Of a stretch of DNA of 13,309 nucleotides, positions 6,442 to 13,309 are shown one piece after another. The stretch's first letter is position 1, and every line of letters starts with the position of its first letter. A model generated the notes under the pieces. It saw only the letters and a list, made by a program, of their open reading frames with translations, was not told where the DNA came from and made no database searches. Made by a program: the position numbers and the translations under genes. The DNA is from an uncultured bacterium (GTDB lineage: Bacteria; Patescibacteriota; Dojkabacteria; CALFHW01), in NCBI GenBank assembly GCA_937876695.1, contig CALFHW010000191.1, forward strand, positions 1-13,309. Direction: 5' to 3'.

Positions 6442-7783
6442 GCTTTCGCTGCCACAGATTAAGTTCACCTTTGCCAAGATTCTATCAGCAGTCGACATTT
6501 TAGCCGTACTAGTAATTATATTCGGGGTATTGAGTTCCATTAATGCCGAATCTGCTATCAAGTTATGGATCACCGCCGTAGTTGTTTTACTAGCCAGCAG
6601 AATTGTTCGCCTCTTGTACTTCGGAGCTAGTAGCTTTCCACAAATCAAGTACGATATCACCTTACTGACAAGCATCACCGCGCTTTTGGTACTCACCTTA
6701 GTACAAGCTAGCAGCAGCTCCTATGCCAGCCTGAGCGCTGACAATAACTGGAGTGTAGGCGTACTCCTGCTCTCCGCTGTGACACTATACTTAATGCAAA
6801 TCGTTCTCAATAACTATCCTAAACTAAGAAAGAAACTAATCTGGGTTCTGGGTCTAGCCATACTACTAATCTTAGTAAATGGTTTACCTAGTGACATAGC
6901 TGGCATGCTCGGGAGGCCTTCCAAATTAACTCTAGGAATCAACTTAATTACATTATCTGGGGTAGTTGTGGCTATTAGTGGACTAATTCAATTCAAATCT
7001 ACAATTAACAAGGTATTTTCTTTATTGATAATAATTATTGCCTTACCATTTATACTCAGTGCAATTGCACAAGGGCAGTTCGTGCTAGTTTTCTTAGCGC
7101 TGCTTATTTTCGTGGTTATTACACCTAGAACTAGTCTGAACAGAGTTAGGTCGCTGGTCAGCGAAATCGGCCATGCACTCAGCAAGAAAGCCTCTATCAC
7201 CCTGCGTACAAAGCTTATTCTATTTGGAGTAAGCGGGGTCACAATACTTTCGGTAGTGAGTTTTCTGCTCAAACCGCAGTTTATAACAAACGCGCTGCAA
7301 GTTCTGGGAGCCACTATGGAGAGATTTCCAGGCGCCACCGAAGTTATCTTAGGACTTGGTCTCACGCCTAGCGCGGTTGACGCTAGCAGTCTGCTGCTTA
7401 GTTATGGGACACTGGGACTACTAGCAGTTAGTATATTCCTAGCCAGCATTATCCAGCAAATCCGCAAGGTCAGCCTTGAGGGGAAGCTAATCAGTAATGC
7501 CGCCGCTTTTACTGGCGCAGCCCTTGTGCTCTACTCGCTGAGTATGATGTTTACCGAAACCCTGAGTATCGCCGCTAGAATTATTCTGCTAGCCTCCATT
7601 GCACTGCTATTCTTTGAGAAAATGCCTGTCAAAGACGCTCCTTTTAAACTGAACTTTAAGTTCAACAAACTAATGTCTGCGCAAGTCTGGCAGGAGTTAT
7701 TCGTGGCTATCAGGGTACTGGTTACAATCACAGTGATCATTTTGATTCCAGTGGCAATCGACTTTGTGATTGCGGTATTCTAG
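6422..7783 (+). CDS. Polytopic membrane protein, weakly O-antigen polymerase/ligase-like
   Basis: A 453-residue integral membrane protein I cannot assign firmly. About 12-13 hydrophobic helices can be drawn, at roughly 21-40, 47-67, 79-99, 109-130, 138-155, 170-190, 198-216, 218-235, 261-283, 322-344, 358-376, 382-399 and 425-452. After a loop near 296-320 comes [12 protein letters not shown], then [14 protein letters not shown]. This layout recalls the Wzy/WaaL region where a GlG motif in a large outer loop precedes a helix with LxxxGxxGL. The conserved loop His/Arg set of those enzymes is not obvious, so the resemblance is weak. The ATG at 6422 is the only reasonable start: the next in-frame ATG is about 120 codons on. 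The stop TAG (7781-7783) overlaps the stop of sufB on the other strand. Confidence 0.75.
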   Translation: MINKKIKLSLPQIKFTFAKILSAVDILAVLVIIFGVLSSINAESAIKLWITAVVVLLASRIVRLLYFGASSFPQIKYDITLLTSITALLVLTLVQASSSSYASLSADNNWSVGVLLLSAVTLYLMQIVLNNYPKLRKKLIWVLGLAILLILVNGLPSDIAGMLGRPSKLTLGINLITLSGVVVAISGLIQFKSTINKVFSLLIIIIALPFILSAIAQGQFVLVFLALLIFVVITPRTSLNRVRSLVSEIGHALSKKASITLRTKLILFGVSGVTILSVVSFLLKPQFITNALQVLGATMERFPGATEVILGLGLTPSAVDASSLLLSYGTLGLLAVSIFLASIIQQIRKVSLEGKLISNAAAFTGAALVLYSLSMMFTETLSIAARIILLASIALLFFEKMPVKDAPFKLNFKFNKLMSAQVWQELFVAIRVLVTITVIILIPVAIDFVIAVF

Positions 7784-9243
7784 CCTACGCTACCAGACAT
7801 CGACATCTCGATTAGGGCATTTAGCTCAACTGCGTATTCCAGTGGCAACTGCTTAACTACTGGCTCGATAAAGCCAGCCACCACCATTGATGCCGCCTCG
7901 TCTGCTGAAAGCCCTCTAGACATAAGATAGTGTAATTGTTCTTGCGAAACTCGCGAAACACTGGCTTCGTGCCCTAAGCTCACCTCTCTTTCGTCTATAA
8001 AGTTGTATGGATAAGTGTCGGTTCGCGACTCAGAGTCCAGTATCAAAGCATCGCAAATGACGTTCGACTTAGACTTCTTCGATCCTTTGGGGATTTTGAT
8101 CATGCCGCGGTAACTAGTGCGCCCTCCCTGAAGGCAGATGGATTTGGACATGATCAGACTAGAAGTACGCGGAGCTAAGTGCAGCATTTTGGCGCCAGTA
8201 TCTTGCTGCTGGCCTTTGCCTGCAAAGGCAATTGACAACACCTCACCGTGAGCGCCCGGCTCCATTAAATATACTGAGGGGTATTTCATGGTCACTTTCG
8301 AGCCTAGATTGCAGTCCACCCACTCCATTACCGCATCCCGTTTTGCAAAGGCGCGTTTGGTAACTAGATTGTAGACGTTGTCCGACCAGTTTTGAATCGT
8401 AGTATATCGACAACGCGCACCCTTCTCCACCACGATTTCTACCACCGCGCTGTGCAGCGAGTCAGTGGTATACGTAGGCGCGGTACAGCCCTCGATATAA
8501 TGGACTTCAGCACCCTCATCCACTATGATCAGAGTGCGCTCGAACTGTCCCATATTGCGCACGTTGATGCGGAAATAGGCCTGCAAGGGGATCTCTACTT
8601 TTACTCCTTTGGGGACATAAATAAACGAGCCGCCAGACCAGACAGCGGTATTTAGTGCAGCGAATTTATTGTCAGCAAAGGGGATGATCTTGCCAAAATG
8701 CTTCTTAAATAGTTCTGGGTATTTTTGCAGGGCGGTATCAGTATCCTCAAAGACCACGCCCAGTTTAGCCCACTTTTCTTTCAGCTTATGGTAGACAACT
8801 TCTGATTCATACTGGCTAGCAACCCCAGCTAGGAACTTTCTCTCAGCTTGCGGGATACCCAGTTTCTCAAAAGTTGATTTAATCTTCTCCGGAACTTCAT
8901 CCCAGCTTCGACCTATATTTTCGCTTGCCTTTACAAAATAATGTATATCGTCAAAATTAAGGCCAGAAAGGTCCCCGCCCCAGGCCGGCATCTTCTGCTC
9001 TAGAAAGTAGCGAAAGGCCCTAAGCCTCAGCTCCAGCATCCACTCGGGCTCATTTTTGTGGGCTGAAAGGGCTCTGACCTTCTGCTCATCGATGCCAGGT
9101 CCAAAATCAATTGTATTCTTAACGTCATCCGAGAATCCGTATTTCTCTTGATAATCGGCGTTTATGTCTGCAGCGATCTTAGCCTCGGCCTCTATAAGCT
9201 CGCCGGCATTGGTCTTACGCTGCTGTAAAGTAGGCATAACCAT
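7780..9243 (-). CDS. sufB: Fe-S cluster assembly scaffold protein SufB
   Basis: SufB is the core scaffold on which the SUF machinery builds Fe-S clusters, working with the ATPase SufC in the cytoplasm. From the ATG at 9243 it has 487 residues, the usual length. Family signatures run throughout: [14 protein letters not shown] near the N-terminus, [12 protein letters not shown] and [14 protein letters not shown] in the middle, then [10 protein letters not shown] with the conserved scaffold cysteine (C397 by this start), [27 protein letters not shown] and the final helix. An ATG at 9237 or a GTG at 9279 are alternative starts; 9243 and 9237 fit the family best. The start overlaps the end of sufC by about 29 nt. 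The stop shares a CTAG with the convergent membrane gene, so no third suf gene can follow directly. Confidence 0.97.
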   Translation of the reverse strand: MVMPTLQQRKTNAGELIEAEAKIAADINADYQEKYGFSDDVKNTIDFGPGIDEQKVRALSAHKNEPEWMLELRLRAFRYFLEQKMPAWGGDLSGLNFDDIHYFVKASENIGRSWDEVPEKIKSTFEKLGIPQAERKFLAGVASQYESEVVYHKLKEKWAKLGVVFEDTDTALQKYPELFKKHFGKIIPFADNKFAALNTAVWSGGSFIYVPKGVKVEIPLQAYFRINVRNMGQFERTLIIVDEGAEVHYIEGCTAPTYTTDSLHSAVVEIVVEKGARCRYTTIQNWSDNVYNLVTKRAFAKRDAVMEWVDCNLGSKVTMKYPSVYLMEPGAHGEVLSIAFAGKGQQQDTGAKMLHLAPRTSSLIMSKSICLQGGRTSYRGMIKIPKGSKKSKSNVICDALILDSESRTDTYPYNFIDEREVSLGHEASVSRVSQEQLHYLMSRGLSADEAASMVVAGFIEPVVKQLPLEYAVELNALIEMSMSGSVG

Positions 9244-9964
9244 GTTTTTCAATTTTATCTGCGAGCTCTTTGCCTGCACTCGAGGTTTTGAGCTTCCCAG
9301 CGATCATCACGTGTACGAATCCTGGCTCGATATACTCAAGGACCTTGTGATAGTGGGTAATGATAAGTACACCCATCTGTTTACGACTGGCAATTATCTC
9401 AGATAGGGCTGTAAATATCTGGCCGGTGGCATCAATATCTAGCCCTGAGTCTGTTTCATCCAATATGACATACTTGGGATTGAGAATTAGCATTTGCAGG
9501 ATTTCACATTTTTTCTTCTCTCCGCCAGAAAACCCCTCGTTGAGGTTGCGATCCATGAAACTTTCATCCAGACCGACCTTAGGCAGATACTCCCGCATAA
9601 TTTGCCTAAACTGCCGGACAGACTTCTTATCATCAGGGAATAAGGAATTATAAGACATGCGCAAAAACTGGGTCAGATGAAGGCCAGGTACTTCGACCGG
9701 ATATTGATGCGCTAGAAATAGCCCTGCCTTAGCTCTATCGGTAGTTTCCATCTCTGTTGAGTCGCTGCCATCCACCATTATGCTACCAGAAGTCACTTCG
9801 TAATCCGGATGAGCCAGTAGACTCTTAGCTAGACTGGACTTTCCAGAGCCATTTGGCCCCATGAGTACATGTACCTCTCCGGGGTTTATTTCTAGTGAGA
9901 AATTGTCTAGAATAGGGAGACCGTCTGCTAAAGATACACTTAGGTTGTTAATTTGCAGAGACAT
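9215..9964 (-). CDS. sufC: Fe-S cluster assembly ATPase SufC
   Basis: SufC is the ABC-type ATPase that drives conformational change in the SufB scaffold during cluster assembly. The 249 residues have everything expected: Walker [10 protein letters not shown] (36-44), the Q-loop [14 protein letters not shown] (Q87), signature [14 protein letters not shown] (145-158), Walker [12 protein letters not shown] (166-176) and the switch His in ITHYHKVL (H204). The ATG at 9964 gives the family-typical beginning [10 protein letters not shown]. An in-frame GTG at 9979 would overlap the -10 box and add five unrelated residues. sufC comes first and sufB second, overlapping. A TATAAT lies 6 nt before the ATG. 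The divergent LCP gene starts 36 nt away, so this is a complete two-gene unit without sufD, sufS or sufU. Confidence 0.97.
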   Translation of the reverse strand: MSLQINNLSVSLADGLPILDNFSLEINPGEVHVLMGPNGSGKSSLAKSLLAHPDYEVTSGSIMVDGSDSTEMETTDRAKAGLFLAHQYPVEVPGLHLTQFLRMSYNSLFPDDKKSVRQFRQIMREYLPKVGLDESFMDRNLNEGFSGGEKKKCEILQMLILNPKYVILDETDSGLDIDATGQIFTALSEIIASRKQMGVLIITHYHKVLEYIEPGFVHVMIAGKLKTSSAGKELADKIEKHGYAYFTAA

Positions 9965-9970
9965 GTCAAA

Positions 9971-9976
9971 ATTATA
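9971..9976 (-). promoter_or_regulatory. Predicted -10 box for sufCB, leaderless
   Basis: An exact TATAAT reads on the minus strand from 9976 to 9971, with 6 nt between it and the sufC ATG at 9964. Normal spacing places transcription start on the A of the ATG. No convincing -35 was found at 16-18 nt. The divergent gap 9965-9999 also has to hold any promoter for the LCP gene; only weak matches (TACAAC at 9989-9994) are visible for that. Confidence 0.45.
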
Positions 9977-9999
9977 CACTAACTTAACTACAACTGAGT

Positions 10000-11523
10000 A
10001 TGGCCAGAATTCAATTAAGAATGGAGAATAGTACTTTGCCCGATAGTAAACTGGCGACTGGCGACAATCATACGCGCAGCTACAACCCTTTGCGCAAGCT
10101 CAATATTATATTTGGTGTTATCGTGTTTTTGCTATTTGCGGCCAATATTTATGCAGTTCATGACTACAATACCACCGGCCGTAACCTAGGCGATAGTCTA
10201 GTTGACGCTGCTGGTAGCAGTCTCAACCTAGCCGGGAATCTGCTGACACCAGGCATTAAGAATACAGATGACTATACAGGCCTGCTGATTATGGGAATTG
10301 ATAGCAGAGACCTAAAATTCGACGGGACAAAATTCTCTGGTAAAGACAGGGATATCGATACCATTATCCAGGTAGTTGTAAACAATACTACTGGCGCAGT
10401 ATTCATGTTCAGCATCCCAAGAGATACCGGAGTGACTGTAGTTGAACCCTGCGCCAAACAAGACAGACAGTACTACAAGTCTATAAATCATATCTATAAG
10501 TTAGCAGAAGATGGCAAATGCCCCACAGGGGGAGTTGATTTTATGCTCAGGTATGTCACCAGCATCACCGGCTTCAATAACCACTACTACGCTGTCATTT
10601 CCTATGACGGATTCAAAGATATAATTAACGCAGTCGGTGAAGAAAAAGACGGTAAGAAAGGGTTGTACATTGACGTACCTAGAAATATCCGCGAGTACTA
10701 CCCACGCGAAAAAGGCAGCGGCTTTGAGTCGGTCTACTTTAGCAAAGGCTACCAGTTCATAGATACAGACAGACTGCTCAAATACGCACGCTCCAGGCAA
10801 ACTACCAGCGACTTTGATAGAGCCCGTCGCCAGCAGCAAGTACTCGATGCTCTGAAGCAAAGGCTCATGAACAGCGACTTGCGCTCAGACCCATTTAAGA
10901 TACTGGAGCTATATCAATCATTCCAGAAAAATGCATTGTTCAGTCCTATTTCAATCGATGATATTAGGGCAGGGCTTTCTCTGGCCAATAAATTTATCGA
11001 AGCTGAAAAAACCGATAGCATCTACCAGGTAATCTTAGATGACACTCTGGGCGGCTTAAATAAGCTCATCACCCGGCCTAGAACTTCAGGCGGACTACAC
11101 TTGCGCGCAGGCTATTACTTGTCTCCCGTGCAATTCAACTCTAAGGAGTGCAAAGATCGCAAAGACGAATACTGTAAGGTCAAAGACTACCTGCAAGAGT
11201 TGTATAATGCTCCGACCAATCAACCCGAGGCCGCTACAGTATTTGTTTATTCAAATCTAATCGGTACTAAGCCTGCTAGCGACGCACTGACAGCTGGACT
11301 AGAAAAATATAAAGGCGCTGCCACAATTAGCCAAAACGCCCTGGCAATGCGCAGCGGTTGGGGTGACATTCAAATCTTCGACTTTAGCGCTGGCAAAGCG
11401 CCCAAGACCGCTAAAGAGCTGGAAGAAGCCTTTGGGGTTAAACTGATACCAGGAAGCACTGCGCCCTTTACCAGTGCGCCAAATAAAGAAGATTTTATAG
11501 TTATCGTGAAGATGAACAAATAG
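10000..11523 (+). CDS. LytR-CpsA-Psr family glycopolymer ligase with LytR_C domain
   Basis: LCP enzymes transfer undecaprenyl-linked glycopolymers to peptidoglycan on the outer face of the membrane. The 507-residue protein has a cytoplasmic N-terminus, one membrane helix at about 34-52 and an LCP domain at about 93-286. Conserved residues include GIDSR (99-103), an acidic site written RDIDT (117-121) where RSDT is usual, SIPRD with the catalytic Arg (R141), and the closing motif YARSR...DFDRARRQQQ (262-280). A long linker (~290-410) leads to a C-terminal LytR_C-like region (~412-505) with VFVYSN and the tail DFIVIV. Four outer cysteines (C151, C174, C383, C392) could form disulfides. The ATG at 10000 has no Shine-Dalgarno site. 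Its 3' end overlaps murG, which converges on it, by 23 nt. Confidence 0.92.
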   Translation: MARIQLRMENSTLPDSKLATGDNHTRSYNPLRKLNIIFGVIVFLLFAANIYAVHDYNTTGRNLGDSLVDAAGSSLNLAGNLLTPGIKNTDDYTGLLIMGIDSRDLKFDGTKFSGKDRDIDTIIQVVVNNTTGAVFMFSIPRDTGVTVVEPCAKQDRQYYKSINHIYKLAEDGKCPTGGVDFMLRYVTSITGFNNHYYAVISYDGFKDIINAVGEEKDGKKGLYIDVPRNIREYYPREKGSGFESVYFSKGYQFIDTDRLLKYARSRQTTSDFDRARRQQQVLDALKQRLMNSDLRSDPFKILELYQSFQKNALFSPISIDDIRAGLSLANKFIEAEKTDSIYQVILDDTLGGLNKLITRPRTSGGLHLRAGYYLSPVQFNSKECKDRKDEYCKVKDYLQELYNAPTNQPEAATVFVYSNLIGTKPASDALTAGLEKYKGAATISQNALAMRSGWGDIQIFDFSAGKAPKTAKELEEAFGVKLIPGSTAPFTSAPNKEDFIVIVKMNK

Positions 11524-12658
11524 CCTGGAGCTCTCTCCAGATTGATTCCACGGCGTCTTGTTTGACCAGATGCGCAGAAGGCTTTGCTTGTTTATCCACT
11601 AGCGACTCTACTGCTGGCAACAACTCCTGATCGATCACTAATTGCTCCACAATTTGACCTTCTTGATTTGCACAGAAATACTCGGCGTTTTTTTGCTGCT
11701 CACCACCTGCTGCCCAGGCGATGGGCACAAACGCCGCCTTCTTTTCCCTCGCTAAAAGCTCGAGTACAGTATTTGCACCTGGACGGGCGATGACAATATC
11801 TGCGTAGGTGTAAATAAACCCTATTTCATCGCCGAACCACTTCACTACTTTTACTCGCTGCTGTAAATGATCTGGTAGACTAGACCTCACCTTCTCTAGC
11901 ATCGCAAGGTCATTATTTACCGAGTTCTCACCAGCCTGTAACAGCACCATCCCAAGTTCAGCTAGTTTAGCCAAATTCTCACCAGCCCATACGTTTAGGC
12001 GGTGCGAACCCAGACCGCCGCCTGTCATAAAGATAAACTTACCGCCAACTTTAGAGTGAGTCTCAACCTGCTTTAAAAAAGTCTCTACATCTTTATCAAG
12101 ACCAGTAGGCAGATCTCTACCAAACCTCGAAGCTCTAATGGGATTGCCGGTATGAATAACTTTTCCCTGGGGAAAGCCCTTTTGTGGTTGTGGGAAAGTG
12201 ACTAATATTTTTTTAGCGAATTTGGCCGCCACTCGATTGGCCAGCCCAGCAGTCAGAGTTTGCTCATGAATCACAACTGGCACGCCTCTTAAGAATGCCG
12301 CTATTACTACTGGCACTGTGACAAAGCCGCCAGTTGAAAATACCACCTCAGGTTTTTCGCGCCTGATAATTCTATATGACTCGATTATCCCCCAAACCGA
12401 ACCCAAAAGACCTGATAAGGTCTTGAGGTTAACCGGCCTATGGAGTTTACCGCTACTGATGCCAAAGAATTTTATCCCCCGCTCTGGAATTTTACGACTC
12501 TCGATGCTGCCCGTTTGTTCCCCTTGCATGCCCTTGGTGCCGCCGATAAATATCAGTTGCTCATAGATCTTAGGCTCCTTGCGCTGCAGATACTCTGCCA
12601 GAGCTAGCGAGGTATTTAGATGCCCTCCTGAACCACCTCCAGTAAGTAATATTCTCAT
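11501..12658 (-). CDS. murG: UDP-GlcNAc:lipid I GlcNAc transferase MurG
   Basis: MurG adds GlcNAc to lipid I to make lipid II on the inner face of the membrane, the last cytoplasmic step of peptidoglycan precursor synthesis. The 385-residue GT-B protein shows TGGGSGGH (6-13), FFGISSGKL, STGGFVTVP, HEQTLTAGLANR (131-142) and GNPIR (171-175) in its acceptor half. The donor half has TGGGLGSHRLN (212-222, where GGSQGA is commoner), VVKWFGDEIGFIY, IARPGANTVLEL (290-301) and an EQQKNAEYF stretch that contacts UDP-GlcNAc. The ATG at 12658 sits 3 nt after the stop of the femAB-like gene; a weak AAGGGG lies about 12 nt upstream. The C-terminus overlaps the LCP gene by 23 nt on the opposite strand. The spread of family motifs makes the call firm. 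Confidence 0.95.
   Translation of the reverse strand: MRILLTGGGSGGHLNTSLALAEYLQRKEPKIYEQLIFIGGTKGMQGEQTGSIESRKIPERGIKFFGISSGKLHRPVNLKTLSGLLGSVWGIIESYRIIRREKPEVVFSTGGFVTVPVVIAAFLRGVPVVIHEQTLTAGLANRVAAKFAKKILVTFPQPQKGFPQGKVIHTGNPIRASRFGRDLPTGLDKDVETFLKQVETHSKVGGKFIFMTGGGLGSHRLNVWAGENLAKLAELGMVLLQAGENSVNNDLAMLEKVRSSLPDHLQQRVKVVKWFGDEIGFIYTYADIVIARPGANTVLELLAREKKAAFVPIAWAAGGEQQKNAEYFCANQEGQIVEQLVIDQELLPAVESLVDKQAKPSAHLVKQDAVESIWRELQAICSSSR
11525..11540 (+). terminator. Short GC-rich hairpin just after the LCP stop codon
   Basis: CTGGAG (11525-11530) and CTCCAG (11535-11540) form a 6-bp stem with a 4-nt loop, beginning one base after the LCP stop TAG. It lies inside the 3' end of murG. The next bases, ATTGATT, are not a clear T-run, so it is only a weak terminator candidate for the plus-strand gene. 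Confidence 0.25.
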
Positions 12659-12661
12659 AAA

Positions 12662-13309
12662 TCAGTATCCCCTTCTCGTCTTCTCAATTAACTCCCATAG
12701 CCAAACCATTGCGTAACGAGGTGTTAGCGGAAGATCCCTAGGATGCATGTATTCAACCCGCTCGCCCCCAAAGCCTCTCTTGAATAGGTCGATTCCATAC
12801 CAAGGGTAATTGGTATCATTTTTATCTGGTGAAACTCCACCCCAGAAGTTATAACTGACACAACCAGCTGCCTTAGCAAGGTTGATGGCGTGCCATTGGA
12901 TGGCGTATGAGGCTGGGATTTTTGCAAACTCGGTCAGCGAGCCCCCATCGGAGTAAAACGCCTTCTGGCCAAAGATTATAATGATCGCTCCGGCAATAGT
13001 CTTCCCTTCGTAATCAACAAGTAGTACATGCGAGCGCAGCTCGCTGCCGCCTGCGTTGTAGCAGCTGAAAGCCTTCTGGTAATACTCGAGATCATAAGAG
13101 ATGAATTTCTGTCTCATAGTTGTATCTTTGTGGATCTCATAAAACTCAGCGACACCTGCGGCGCTGCTATCTTCGCGAATGGTCACGCCCATTTTACCCG
13201 CCTTATTGATGCTGTAGCGGGTCTGCTTGCGCATATTTTGCAGTAACTCCTCATTTGGCTTACTAATATCTAGAACCAGTGTCTTCTCTGCATCGATATT
13301 GTGGATTTG
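12662..13309 (-). CDS. FemAB-family peptidoglycan aminoacyltransferase, 5' partial
   Basis: Members of this family use aminoacyl-tRNA to add residues to the peptide stem of peptidoglycan precursors (FemX/A/B, MurM) at the inner membrane face. The frame is open to the window edge, so the start lies outside and 215 residues are visible, probably the C-terminal 60-65%. Close to the edge it reads KTLVLDISKPNEELLQN, then MRKQTRYSINKAGK, the conserved Fem segment with K-x-x-RY-x-I-x-KA. Further on are AGAIIIIFGQKAFYSDGGSL, QWHAINLAKAAGC, SYNFWGG and DLFKRGFGGERVEYMHP, which are GNAT-fold Fem landmarks. An in-frame ATG at 13234 is internal. murG follows after 3 nt, suggesting a shared operon in lipid-linked precursor assembly. 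The amino acid added and the acceptor cannot be told from sequence. Confidence 0.92.
   Translation of the reverse strand, partial: QIHNIDAEKTLVLDISKPNEELLQNMRKQTRYSINKAGKMGVTIREDSSAAGVAEFYEIHKDTTMRQKFISYDLEYYQKAFSCYNAGGSELRSHVLLVDYEGKTIAGAIIIIFGQKAFYSDGGSLTEFAKIPASYAIQWHAINLAKAAGCVSYNFWGGVSPDKNDTNYPWYGIDLFKRGFGGERVEYMHPRDLPLTPRYAMVWLWELIEKTRRGY

Noticed and set aside
6988..7365. 125-codon open frame on the minus strand inside the membrane gene
   Set aside because: It mirrors the hydrophobic coding frame, has no start context and no motif.
10501..10860. 119-codon open frame antisense to the LCP gene
   Set aside because: It covers the conserved LCP motifs on the plus strand, which explain the sequence fully.
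13232..13234. ATG at 13234 as the start of the femAB-like gene
   Set aside because: The same frame continues to the edge with conserved Fem sequence (TLVLDISK...), so this Met is internal.
1..13309. tRNA/rRNA genes, CRISPR arrays, transposases, prophage or attachment sites
   Set aside because: Coding sequence of recognisable housekeeping type fills nearly the whole window and the gaps are 64 nt or less. No direct-repeat series or mobile-element protein was seen.

Overview
The window looks like chromosomal core DNA from a small-genome bacterium, most likely a Patescibacteria/CPR lineage, possibly Saccharibacteria-like. This is an inference from gene content and compactness, because no rRNA or other marker gene is present. 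It holds 12 protein genes, with one cut at each edge. There is no RNA gene, insertion sequence, CRISPR array or phage gene. About 99% of the bases are coding. The noncoding DNA is about 140 nt in total, the longest gap is 64 nt, and most neighbouring genes touch or overlap. UGA behaves as a normal stop.

Left block, plus strand (1-4087): the C-terminal three quarters of gatB (amidotransferase for Gln-tRNA/Asn-tRNA), a small two-helix membrane protein of DUF5654 type, recJ (single-strand 5'-3' exonuclease) and a DUF2085-type membrane protein. The last three overlap one another and probably form one transcription unit. A 64-nt convergent gap with a perfect A/T-rich hairpin ends the block.

Middle block: folD and glyA (minus strand, 4152-6405) form a two-gene one-carbon operon. 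GlyA moves the serine carbon onto tetrahydrofolate and FolD oxidises methylene-THF towards 10-formyl-THF. Divergent from folD, after only 16 nt, is a plus-strand gene for a protein with 12-13 membrane helices (6422-7783) that faintly resembles O-antigen polymerases/ligases. Both divergent genes have -10 boxes positioned so that transcription would begin at the ATG itself. The membrane protein gene then meets sufB tail to tail, the two stop codons sharing one CTAG. sufC-sufB (minus strand, 7780-9964) encode an Fe-S scaffold and its ATPase, with no sufD, sufS or sufU alongside.

Right block (10000-13309), envelope assembly: a LytR-CpsA-Psr glycopolymer ligase (plus), then convergent murG (lipid II synthesis) preceded on the minus strand by a FemAB-type aminoacyl transferase that runs off the window. 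femAB and murG lie 3 nt apart and probably act in succession on lipid-linked peptidoglycan precursors. The LCP enzyme would attach other polymers to the finished wall.

I do not see a clearly new defence or biosynthetic system. The most interesting signals are the overlapping divergent promoters that predict leaderless mRNAs, the general lack of Shine-Dalgarno sites, a marked excess of the tetranucleotide CTAG, the two-gene SUF unit, and two uncharacterised membrane proteins locked around recJ.
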